Source: Ignavibacteria bacterium (GTDB taxonomy: Bacteria; Bacteroidota; Ignavibacteria; UBA10030; UBA6906). From it: 16,506 nucleotides of DNA. This document shows, one piece after another, positions 1-6,523 of this stretch; within the stretch, counting starts at the first letter, position 1, and each line of letters opens with the position of its first letter. The stretch covers positions 1 through 16,506 of the forward strand of contig JAOUDE010000018.1 of NCBI GenBank assembly GCA_029859455.1. The letters run 5' to 3'. Both the position numbers and the translations under genes were made by a program. Below the pieces are notes generated by a model. That model was given only the letters and a program-made list of their open reading frames with translations, searched no databases and was not told where the DNA came from.

Positions 1-55
1 GCGGCCTAAAAAGGCTACACTACAAAAAACGCTTATTGCGGCTCATTTGCGGCAA

Positions 56-71
56 TGTGAGAATTGTCACG
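56..71. promoter_or_regulatory. CRP/FNR-family-like palindromic operator candidate
   Basis: The sequence reads TGTGA-GAATTG-TCACG, matching 9 of the 10 conserved positions of the classical CRP half-sites TGTGA-N6-TCACA. The palindrome is centred about 144 bp upstream of the lipoprotein start. A TATATT hexamer at 139-144 could be its -10 box, but no good -35 lies 16-18 bp upstream of that. This would suit an activator-dependent promoter. Whether the organism has a CRP-type regulator is not visible here. Confidence 0.35.
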
Positions 72-207
72 GCCAGAATGCAACATGAGTACTACTTCTT
101 TGCAACCACGCTGATATGCCCCCCCCTGTTGTCCGCCGTATATTGGAACCACGAAAACGACGAGAACAACATTCAACAATAATCAATTACGTCAGGGGGA
201 TGTCACA

Positions 208-744
208 ATGAAACAGTTACTCTTTGGGTTCGTGCTGGTGTGTGCCGTTACTGTCATGGGCTGCGACAACCAGGGTATCATGGACCCTGTCCAGGAGCCA
301 CTGTCCGGTACTGTCAGTCAGGCGATTGCCGACAATCAGGACGGCCCGCATGTCAAGACCATCGTCATCAGCAGATTGCTTGAGAATGCAGATGTGACGA
401 AAGCATACTTTGTGTCGGGTCTGATTCGCTACACGATGGAAGAGAACCGCGCAGCCAGGGGTTTTGATGGACCGGGTTTGAGCAGCTATACGATTCAGAG
501 TGAAATTCACGGCAACATTTCACCTGCAAACAATGATCTGGTCCTCTGGACATTTTCGGACAAACAGGATAACTCTGTTTCGCTTGGTCAATACCCCGCA
601 ACCGTCGCGCTCCCCTGTGTCCTGAGCGGCCGGTCTGACGGTGCAGTGTTGCACGTCAAGCTCGGCGTATCGGGCTCAGGAATGGAACTGATCGATCTCT
701 GGATTGAAGTACCGGGCATCGAGCCGGGCGTCGATACAAACTGA
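208..744 (+). CDS. Small predicted lipoprotein of unknown function
   Basis: This is a 178-residue exported protein that I do not recognise. Residues 1-18 form a lipoprotein signal peptide (positive start KQ, hydrophobic core) ending in the lipobox V-M-G-C. Cys19 should be lipidated and the mature protein anchored to a membrane. Asp at +2 would retain it in the inner membrane under E. coli Lol rules, but those rules may not apply in this phylum. After a Ser/Gln/Gly-rich linker the rest alternates polar and hydrophobic residues in short strands, suggesting a small beta-rich domain, with no catalytic motif visible. The start is well supported: AGGGGGA at 194-200 lies 7 nt upstream of ATG. The gene stands alone, with a perfect-stem terminator 37 bp after its stop and a CRP-like palindrome upstream. 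The ORF is clearly coding; the function is unknown. Confidence 0.8.
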   Translation: MKQLLFGFVLVCAVTVMGCDNQGIMDPVQEPLSGTVSQAIADNQDGPHVKTIVISRLLENADVTKAYFVSGLIRYTMEENRAARGFDGPGLSSYTIQSEIHGNISPANNDLVLWTFSDKQDNSVSLGQYPATVALPCVLSGRSDGAVLHVKLGVSGSGMELIDLWIEVPGIEPGVDTN

Positions 745-780
745 CACACTCTGTTAGAACGGCCGAAAGGCGCTGAACAA

Positions 781-820
781 GAAGCCCTCTTTGATAAATT
801 CAAAGAGGGCTTCCCTTTTC
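781..820 (+). terminator. Intrinsic terminator of the lipoprotein gene
   Basis: A perfect 13-bp inverted repeat (GAAGCCCTCTTTG at 781-793 and CAAAGAGGGCTTC at 801-813) encloses a 7-nt AT-rich loop. CCTTTTC follows. The T-tract is short, but the stem is long and lies 37 bp after the stop codon. On the minus strand the same hairpin could end transcripts leaving the relic gene at 849-983. Confidence 0.85.
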
Positions 821-848
821 TGCCGCCGCCTGATCCTCGGCGATATTC

Positions 849-983
849 CTACTCTCTAAAGGCGATTCGTCGAAGCAGGTCCCGGAACCGCGCATCGGAA
901 CGGAGACTGTCCCAGCCCGGGTGCGTCTTCAGGAACACAAGGCCGCCGGACTTCCGGTCAACCGCCCGGTTGAGATACTGAAC
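849..983 (-). pseudogene. Relic: C-terminal end of a TPR-repeat protein
   Basis: Reading the minus strand from 983 to the TAG at 849-851 gives about 44 residues containing YLNRAVDR, LVFLKTHPGWDSLRSD and ARFRDLLRRI. From family knowledge, this is the usual closing segment of many TPR-containing signalling proteins (adenylate-cyclase-like, TolB-like or Ser/Thr-kinase TPR proteins), which end '...FLKvDPrfDpLRsDPRFqdLLrri'. Here it stands alone. The frame upstream (about 984-1070) loses recognisable similarity, then hits a stop, and contains no ATG. I read it as the surviving 3' end of a deleted gene on the minus strand, later used as spacer. A short active peptide is less likely because no start codon or ribosome binding site is present. 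Confidence 0.6.
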
Positions 984-1061
984 ACCTCGAAAATCAGACC
1001 CTGCGCAAAATAGGGTTCACCTATCGACAGGTGACATGAAATAACTCCCGCTTTCCGTGAT

Positions 1062-1090
1062 TTGTCTTTTCAGGAGGTGATTCCTATATT
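1062..1090 (+). promoter_or_regulatory. Promoter of the NHL-repeat protein gene
   Basis: TTGTCT (1062-1067), a 17-bp spacer, then TATATT (1085-1090): a sigma-70-like promoter. The expected transcription start is near 1097, about 100 nt before the preferred ATG at 1198. The spacer contains AGGAGGTGAT, an exact complement of the 16S rRNA 3' end. If this promoter is used, that sequence is not transcribed and is not a ribosome binding site. Confidence 0.5.
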
Positions 1091-1197
1091 GCTCTCACCC
1101 TCTGTTGTCACCCGACGTTCCATGGCAGCCGGAGGTGTCGCTCGTTCGCTTCGTTGTTCTTTCCCCTCACATGTTCAGACAATATTGGAAGCCTGAA

Positions 1198-2331
1198 ATG
1201 AAACTCTCATACGTTCCTCTCCTTCTGCTCCATATTGGCATCCCGGCTATGAGCCAGCTCCCCCCGGGAGGGACGACCGATTTCTACGTCAGCAGTTACA
1301 GCGGCGACGAGGTTGCCGTGTACGACTCAACAGGAGTATACCAGAGGAGCTTTTCCGCATCCGGACTCGATGCCCCGCGCGGAATCGTCTTCGCCCCGAA
1401 CGGTCTTCTGTACATTGCGAGTCAGAACAACAGTACGATCTTCCTGTTTGACGAGAACGAGCAATTCGTCGCGAGCTTCAGCGACCCGGCATTGAACAAT
1501 CCAACAGGAATGGCGATCAGCCCCTCAGGAGAACTTTATATCTGCAGTTTCAACAACGATCAAGTCGTTGTTTTCGACCTGGACGGAAACCTCCAGCGGA
1601 CGATCACCGGAGGGAATATGAACGGACCGAACTGCGGTGCGTTTGATTCGGCAGGGAACCTTTTTGTTTCCAGCGCACTGACAGGAACGGTGATCAAGTT
1701 TGACCCTGACGGCAATTTTCTCATGGAGTTCACCGGCGGCGGCCTTTCCTCACCGATGGGGATTGCCCGCGATGCAGGCGATACCCTTTATGTCGCGGGA
1801 GGAGGCTCCCATAATATCGTGAAGTTTGACACGGAGGGAACATACCTCGGGCAGCTCACGCATCCTGATCTCACCGGTCCGCAGGGAATCGCATTCGACG
1901 AGAGGGGACATTTCTTCTCATCATCGTTCTACCTGAACACCGTTGTGGAGTTCGACGGAGATGACCAGTACGTCAGGACGATCAACGAGGGTGGGTTGCA
2001 GGTGCCGAGAAGCATCGCCTTCCGTCCCGAGGATGCGACAACCTCGGTCGGGTCGGACCGGCCGCTCCCTGCCTTCAGGCTGGCACAGAATTTTCCGAAC
2101 CCGTTCAATCCTGTCACCCATATCCTCTTCGATCTTTCCGAAACCGCCGGTGTGAGCCTGAGGGTCTACGATCTCCTTGGAAGGGAAGTCGCAACGCTCG
2201 TCAATGAAACAAGGCCGCCGGGTAGCTACACCGAAGAATTCTCGGCGGAACAGCTTTCGAGCGGCGTGTACCTGTACCGGCTCAGCACAGGGAACCGATC
2301 GGTGGTCCGCCGTATGATCCTGAGCAGGTAG
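1198..2331 (+). CDS. Secreted NHL-repeat beta-propeller protein with type IX secretion sorting domain
   Basis: A 377-residue exported protein. Residues 1-19 are a signal peptide (KLSYVPLLLLHIGIPAMS). Residues about 20-285 hold about six NHL-like repeats of some 40 residues, with recurring P.GIAF...G.LYV and V..FD.DG patterns, predicting a six-bladed propeller. Residues about 291-377 carry the 'FRLAQNFPNPFNP' linker and a beta-sandwich ending SGVYLYRLSTG...RRMIL, a type A C-terminal sorting domain. From family knowledge, such tails direct proteins through the type IX secretion system to the cell surface or medium. No catalytic residues are evident, so a binding or adhesive role is an inference. 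I chose ATG 1198 over the upstream in-frame TTG at 1105 because it gives a clean signal peptide and has GGAAG 5 nt upstream. The gene is monocistronic, convergent with the DUF309 gene. Confidence 0.85.
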   Translation: MKLSYVPLLLLHIGIPAMSQLPPGGTTDFYVSSYSGDEVAVYDSTGVYQRSFSASGLDAPRGIVFAPNGLLYIASQNNSTIFLFDENEQFVASFSDPALNNPTGMAISPSGELYICSFNNDQVVVFDLDGNLQRTITGGNMNGPNCGAFDSAGNLFVSSALTGTVIKFDPDGNFLMEFTGGGLSSPMGIARDAGDTLYVAGGGSHNIVKFDTEGTYLGQLTHPDLTGPQGIAFDERGHFFSSSFYLNTVVEFDGDDQYVRTINEGGLQVPRSIAFRPEDATTSVGSDRPLPAFRLAQNFPNPFNPVTHILFDLSETAGVSLRVYDLLGREVATLVNETRPPGSYTEEFSAEQLSSGVYLYRLSTGNRSVVRRMILSR

Positions 2332-2352
2332 CGTAATGCTTCATACGAACAG

Positions 2353-2395
2353 CCTGTCAACAGGAGCGGATCGGTCGGGTCGCCCGAACACGGGC
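2353..2395. terminator. Weak hairpins between convergent genes
   Basis: The 63-bp gap between the NHL gene and the DUF309 gene holds two small perfect inverted repeats: CCTGT-CA-ACAGG (2353-2364) and GCCCG-AACA-CGGGC (2382-2395). Neither is followed by a T-tract on either strand. They are the only candidates for termination here and may act weakly on both strands. Confidence 0.25.
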
Positions 2396-2844
2396 TAGTC
2401 GACATCCAGGGCAACGGTGGGTATGAAGGAGCGATCAAACCGCTCGATGCCGTCCGGCCCCTTCTCTCTCAGTTCCTTCTTTCCCGATCCGATCGCGTCG
2501 AGAAGTTGATCGACGCTGATCCCCAGAAACGCCGGAGGAAACAGCCTGAGCTTCTCCTCCGCTTTCTCAAAGTTCCTCAGGGCTCCTCCATACCGTTTCT
2601 TCTCGAGGACGAGATGGTAGGCTGCAGCGATCTGAATAATGCCCTGGAAGAAGATTCTGCTTTCATCGGGCACCCTGAGCCATACGCTTTCCCAGGCCTC
2701 ATGAGCATCCCAGAACTTCCTGTTATTGAAAAGCTCCCACCCTTTTCGATACGCACTCTGCTCACTCTCCCCCAACACCGGTTCCATCAGTCGGCTCCGG
2801 TCGATCTCCTCCGGCTTTTTCTTTGGTATTCGCATGGCGCTCAT
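2395..2844 (-). CDS. DUF309 domain-containing protein
   Basis: A cytoplasmic protein of about 149 residues matching the DUF309 family. The hallmark F-W-D-A-H-E-A-W-E-S-V-W lies at residues 44-55 (conserved H48, E49, W51) and is followed by FFQGIIQIAAAYH at about 65-77. The family is an all-alpha helical bundle of unknown biochemical role; the conserved His/Glu suggests a ligand or metal site, but none is established. It lies 28 nt downstream of the SDR gene and is probably co-transcribed. The reading frame stays open up to 2949, but an earlier start would put an unrelated Arg-rich stretch on the N-terminus and overlap the SDR gene. ATG 2844 and ATG 2835 are both plausible and neither has a strong ribosome binding site. 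Confidence 0.8.
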   Translation of the reverse strand: MSAMRIPKKKPEEIDRSRLMEPVLGESEQSAYRKGWELFNNRKFWDAHEAWESVWLRVPDESRIFFQGIIQIAAAYHLVLEKKRYGGALRNFEKAEEKLRLFPPAFLGISVDQLLDAIGSGKKELREKGPDGIERFDRSFIPTVALDVD

Positions 2845-2872
2845 TCCGATCCGTCGTCTCCGTCGGGCGGTG

Positions 2873-3742
2873 TCACTTCCTTTCCTGACGTTCATACACT
2901 TCGCGCTCGCCGAGAATGACAGGAAGCTGATAGCGTTCTGCCCGGGCACGGTCCGTCGCCATGAGTTTCACGAACTCCTCGGATCCTTGATGGGTATAAA
3001 GTTCGGCCACCGGATGTCTGAGGCAGTCGAGAACGGCGTTGGCAACACGTTCAGGTGAAACGACTCCTTCGACCGGAGGAAGAGCTGTGCCCCTTTCTGC
3101 GGCGATCCGTTTCACAGCGGGTCCGGACTCGGAAAAAAACGGCAGCATCGGGCGACCCTCTGTCACGTTCGCCCATTCCGTCATGACCCCTGCAGGGCAG
3201 ACAACCGTCGCATGAATGCCGGTCTCCGCCAGTTCCGCGCGAAGAGCATGTGTAAAACCGACACAGGCATGTTTCGCTGCGACGTAGGCACTGTTGTAGG
3301 GATAGCCGACCTTGCCAGCCATGCTTGCCACGTTGATGATATGTCCTGACCCTCTCCGGCGCATTTCCCTCAATGCCGGCCTGGTCGTGTACCAAAGGGC
3401 AAACGTGTTGAGTGCGAACATATGTTCGATGACTTCATCCGTTGTATCCTCGACGGAGCCGAAGTGCCCTCGCCCTGCATTGTTGACAAGAACATCGACC
3501 GACCCGTGCTTCGAGATGCAGGTCTGCACCATCGCTTCTGCCTCAGACCGCCTTGTGACATCACCGCAAACAACGGTCGCGGTGCCGCCTTCCTGCCTGA
3601 TCTTCCCGGCGACGGCGTCCAACATCTCCTGCCTCCGGCCGGTCAGTATCACCTTCATACCCGCCGTGGCCATCAATCCAGCCAGAGCTGCGCCGATCCC
3701 GGATGATGCCCCTGTGATGACCGCTGATTTTCCTTCAAGCAT
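2873..3742 (-). CDS. Short-chain dehydrogenase/reductase (SDR family oxidoreductase)
   Basis: A 289-residue classical SDR, predicted cytoplasmic NAD(P)H-dependent oxidoreductase with a Rossmann fold. The cofactor motif TGASSGIG is at residues 10-17 and Asp61 follows in CGDVT. NNAG is at 87-90 and Asn112 is in the helix-4 position. The catalytic Ser140 (INVASMAG), Tyr153 and Lys157 (YVAAK) complete the tetrad. Arg36-Arg37 after strand beta-2 (LTGRRQ) suggest NADP(H) preference. The substrate cannot be read from the sequence; the C-terminus is about 40 residues longer than a minimal SDR. ATG 3742 is preferred because it starts the family domain (MLEGKSAVITG) and has GGAAGGGA upstream; the in-frame ATG at 3787 would add 15 atypical residues. 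The DUF309 gene follows and probably shares its transcript. Confidence 0.9.
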   Translation of the reverse strand: MLEGKSAVITGASSGIGAALAGLMATAGMKVILTGRRQEMLDAVAGKIRQEGGTATVVCGDVTRRSEAEAMVQTCISKHGSVDVLVNNAGRGHFGSVEDTTDEVIEHMFALNTFALWYTTRPALREMRRRGSGHIINVASMAGKVGYPYNSAYVAAKHACVGFTHALRAELAETGIHATVVCPAGVMTEWANVTEGRPMLPFFSESGPAVKRIAAERGTALPPVEGVVSPERVANAVLDCLRHPVAELYTHQGSEEFVKLMATDRARAERYQLPVILGEREVYERQERK

Positions 3743-3837
3743 GTGGCTCTCGTCCCTTCCAGGCTGCCTGGCAACCTGCTTTAACATGTTGTTTTACAAA
3801 GAGTTGTGAGGATTATCGTGAATATTTACGAAACCGC

Positions 3838-3866
3838 TTGACAACCGGGATATTTCTTATTAAATT
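3838..3866 (+). promoter_or_regulatory. Promoter of the small orphan gene
   Basis: A perfect TTGACA (3838-3843), a 17-bp spacer and TAAATT (3861-3866) lie in an AT-rich stretch between divergent genes. The expected start near 3873 leaves a leader of about 90 nt before ATG 3962. On the other strand the same -35 region reads TTGTCA, so a divergent SDR promoter could share it, but I could not find a matching -10 box. Confidence 0.6.
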
Positions 3867-3961
3867 AATTGCGAATAGGTTAAAAGAGTAAAGCGGGTAA
3901 ATCAAGTCCCCCATTCGCTTACTCGCAGGAATCATCGGACAAAATCTTGTCGGGGGACATC

Positions 3962-4252
3962 ATGACAAAGCCCAACTCCAACAACCCGCTTCCTCTGAAG
4001 CCGCACAATGGCTCGTCATCACCCCTCTCGGCCGACCAGGTGCGGCGAATTGAATTACTGAAATTACAGAAAGAACTTCAACGCCGTGAAGTGGAGAGGG
4101 AAGCGTGGCTCCGGGCGTCAACCCCGAGAAATGCATTCACCGATGGCACTGTTTCAAAGATCATTGTCAAACCTGCCCAATCCCATCAGAAGCCTCCGCG
4201 AGCCGAGCTGACTTTCTTCTCGAAACTCCGTCTCGGCAAATTCCTCGAATAG
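3962..4252 (+). CDS. Small hypothetical protein with central charged helix
   Basis: A 96-residue protein that I do not recognise. It begins with a polar, Asn/Pro/Ser-rich segment (about residues 1-22), followed by a strongly charged, probably alpha-helical stretch (SADQVRRIELLKLQKELQRR, roughly 23-42). A basic, Pro-containing segment follows and the protein ends FFSKLRLGKFLE. No signal peptide, membrane segment or cysteine pair is present. The composition suits a small cytoplasmic adaptor or nucleic-acid-associated protein, which is only an inference. Translation is well supported: GGGGGA sits 5 nt before ATG 3962, and a near-consensus promoter lies upstream. An in-frame TTG at 3947 is unlikely because it precedes that ribosome binding site. 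It is transcribed toward glgP, which seems to have its own promoter. Confidence 0.65.
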   Translation: MTKPNSNNPLPLKPHNGSSSPLSADQVRRIELLKLQKELQRREVEREAWLRASTPRNAFTDGTVSKIIVKPAQSHQKPPRAELTFFSKLRLGKFLE

Positions 4253-4255
4253 GTT

Positions 4256-4274
4256 GTTTCCCCCTGTTGGAAAC
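4256..4274 (+). terminator. Small hairpin after the orphan gene
   Basis: GTTTCC (4256-4261) and GGAAAC (4269-4274) form a 6-bp stem with a 7-nt loop a few bases after the stop codon. No T-tract follows, and the right arm overlaps the -35 box proposed for glgP. It is at most a weak terminator. Confidence 0.25.
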
Positions 4275-4296
4275 TCAGAGCGCAATTCTCTATATT
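4267..4296 (+). promoter_or_regulatory. Promoter of glgP
   Basis: TTGGAA (4267-4272), an 18-bp spacer and TATATT (4291-4296). The expected transcript start is near 4303, giving a leader of about 80 nt before the TTG start codon. The -10 matches the consensus at five of six positions; the -35 at four of six. Confidence 0.5.
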
Positions 4297-4384
4297 CTCA
4301 CAGGTTGATCGTTCCAGTCTCACCACAATCTGCCTTTGTCCGGCTATTTTAGCCATTCCTTTTCACCCATCCTTGGAGCTTTGC

Positions 4385-6523
4385 TTGGCCCGTCAGCGTA
4401 TTTCAGAGAAGCAGATCACTGAACTGATTTCCTGTCTTCGGGAGATTGCGTACAACCTCTGGTGGTCATGGCATCCTTCCGCACAACAGTTGTTTCACGA
4501 ACTTTCACCTTTTTTCTGGGAAGAAAGCACTCATAACGCCGTCGAGGTCCTGGACTGGATCTCCGGTCAGGAACTGAAAGGGCGGCTGCAGAACCCCGCG
4601 TTCTTCAAACGGGTAGAAGCTGTTTGCAAGAAATACCGGACATATCTCGACAAGAAGAATACCTGGGCGGCAAAACATGCCGCCGCTCTGAAGGGACCGA
4701 TTGCGTACTTCAGTGCTGAGCTGGGGCTTCATGAAAGCCTTCGTATCTATTCTGGAGGCCTCGGGATCCTCGCCGGCGACCATACGAAATCCGCGAGCGA
4801 TCTCGGAATTCCATTCATCGCGGTGACGCTCTTCTACCGGCAGGGATACTTCCGGCAAACTGTTTCGAATGACGGCTGGCAGCAGGAACAGTATCCTGCC
4901 TATGATCCTGCCAAGCTTCCGATCCGGCCTGTTATGGACAAGAAGGGAAAGCGTGTCTTCTCGACGGTTGAAATCGACAACGCCACCGTCGCGTTCTGCG
5001 CATGGAGCGTGGAAGTCGGAAGAGCGCGGGTTCTCCTTCTGGATACGGACCTCCCGGAGAACGAGCAGCGATACCGGGATCTTACTGCCCATGTGTACGG
5101 AGGTGACCAGGCGAACAGAATCGGCCAGGAGGTCCTCCTCGGCATTGGAGGCGTTCGGATGCTGAGAGCGATCGGCGTCAAACCACACCTCTTCCATATG
5201 AACGAGGGCCATTCCGCTTTCCTCACACTGGAACTGCTTCGCGAACAGCTTCATGCAAAGAAGGGGATGGAGGCCGCGGTCCGTCACGTACGCAGGCGTT
5301 GTTTCTTCACGACGCACACGCCGGTACCGGCGGGGCATGACCGGTTCGACCGGTCACTCATGGCATGGGCTCTTACCGGGTTCGCTGAATCGCTCGGTCT
5401 CACCATTGACGCCCTGATGGACTTTGGACGAATTCAACCCGGGAATGCCGATGAAACATTCACCATGACCGTGCTGGCTCTGAAGATGTCACGCGGTGCC
5501 AATGGCGTGAGTGCGCTACATGGGTCCGTCAGCCGGAACATGTGGAAGGAGCTGTTCCCCGGCCAGCCTGAAGACCAGATTCCGATCGGCTCGATAACCA
5601 ATGGGATTCACACGCCCGGCTGGGCGGCACATACCGCGTCGCAGTTCTGGACGGTCCGCCTTGGCGAACAGTGGATCGATAAACTTCACGATCCCTCCCT
5701 CTGGAAGCGGGTTCTGAGCGGAGCAACCGTGACGGATGAGGATCTCTGGGGACTGAGAACCATCCTCCGCCGTGAACTTGTCGAGGCAGCCCGGCGGCGG
5801 CTCAGGGAGTCCCATGTCATCGCCGGAGGAGCCCCGATCGGTCCCCGCTCATTTGACAACGTTCTTTCCCCGCATGCCCTCACTATCGGTTTTGCCCGAC
5901 GCTTTGCGACATACAAGCGGGCGCCTCTCTTCTTCAGGGACCTTGAATGGGCGTTGCGCATCCTGCTCGACCAGGACCGGCCCGTCCAGATGGTTTTTGC
6001 GGGAAAGGCTCACCCGCGCGACGATGCCGGCAAACAATTCATTCAGCAGATCGTCAATATCTCTCGTCGCCAGGACCTTTTCGGCAAGGTGGTTTTCCTC
6101 GAAAACTACGACATCAATATTGCCCGGCATATTATTGCAGGCGCTGACATCTGGCTCAACACACCCCGCAGGCCGATGGAGGCCAGCGGCACGAGCGGGA
6201 TGAAAACAATCATCCACGGGGGATTGCAGGTCAGCACAATGGACGGCTGGTGGCGTGAGGGGTACGACGGCATGAACGGATGGAAGATCGGGGAGGACAA
6301 AAACTACGAGAGCGAAACCGCACAGGATGAGGCAGATGCCGGATCACTCCGGCATGTGATTGAAAACGAGGTGATCCCGCTGTTCTTTGACCGTGGCGCG
6401 GACGGTATTCCGCACAAATGGCTCAAACGCGTTCGTCACTCCATCGCCACGCTGGCCCCGCAGTATAACACCCACCGGATGGTGATCGAATATGCGCAGA
6501 AGTATTATCTGACCGGCAGCTGA
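4385..6523 (+). CDS. glgP: Alpha-glucan (glycogen/maltodextrin) phosphorylase
   Basis: A 712-residue cytoplasmic PLP enzyme that releases glucose-1-phosphate from the non-reducing ends of glycogen or maltodextrin. The N-terminus (AYNLWWSWHP near residue 25) is the DUF3417 region typical of the shorter bacterial/archaeal phosphorylase branch, about 100 residues shorter than E. coli GlgP. SAELGLHESLRIYSGGLG is at about 108-125, HMNEGHSAF near 272 and FTTHTPVPAGHD near 310. EASGTSGMK is at about 599-607, where Lys607 is the PLP Schiff-base lysine; this branch has SG where E. coli-type enzymes have GN. There is no in-frame ATG near the start. TTG 4385 is chosen because GGAG (4375-4378) lies 6 nt before it; TTG 4373 has no ribosome binding site. 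Low start-codon strength may hold expression down. Its last 19 bp overlap the convergent ATPase gene. Confidence 0.93.
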   Translation: MARQRISEKQITELISCLREIAYNLWWSWHPSAQQLFHELSPFFWEESTHNAVEVLDWISGQELKGRLQNPAFFKRVEAVCKKYRTYLDKKNTWAAKHAAALKGPIAYFSAELGLHESLRIYSGGLGILAGDHTKSASDLGIPFIAVTLFYRQGYFRQTVSNDGWQQEQYPAYDPAKLPIRPVMDKKGKRVFSTVEIDNATVAFCAWSVEVGRARVLLLDTDLPENEQRYRDLTAHVYGGDQANRIGQEVLLGIGGVRMLRAIGVKPHLFHMNEGHSAFLTLELLREQLHAKKGMEAAVRHVRRRCFFTTHTPVPAGHDRFDRSLMAWALTGFAESLGLTIDALMDFGRIQPGNADETFTMTVLALKMSRGANGVSALHGSVSRNMWKELFPGQPEDQIPIGSITNGIHTPGWAAHTASQFWTVRLGEQWIDKLHDPSLWKRVLSGATVTDEDLWGLRTILRRELVEAARRRLRESHVIAGGAPIGPRSFDNVLSPHALTIGFARRFATYKRAPLFFRDLEWALRILLDQDRPVQMVFAGKAHPRDDAGKQFIQQIVNISRRQDLFGKVVFLENYDINIARHIIAGADIWLNTPRRPMEASGTSGMKTIIHGGLQVSTMDGWWREGYDGMNGWKIGEDKNYESETAQDEADAGSLRHVIENEVIPLFFDRGADGIPHKWLKRVRHSIATLAPQYNTHRMVIEYAQKYYLTGS

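Noticed and set aside
217..803. Minus-strand open frames opposite the lipoprotein gene
   Set aside because: They are shadows of the plus-strand gene, have no ribosome binding sites and resemble no protein family.
945..972. Two small hairpins (CCGGA-CT-TCCGG and CAACCG-CC-CGGTTG)
   Set aside because: Both lie inside the TPR relic coding frame and have no T-tract; likely chance in GC-rich sequence.
1105..1197. 31-residue N-terminal extension of the NHL protein from TTG 1105
   Set aside because: No ribosome binding site at a usable distance; it would bury the clear signal peptide that begins at ATG 1198.
2506..3058. Plus-strand open frames opposite DUF309 and the SDR gene
   Set aside because: Antisense shadows; the minus-strand genes have clear family motifs and these do not.
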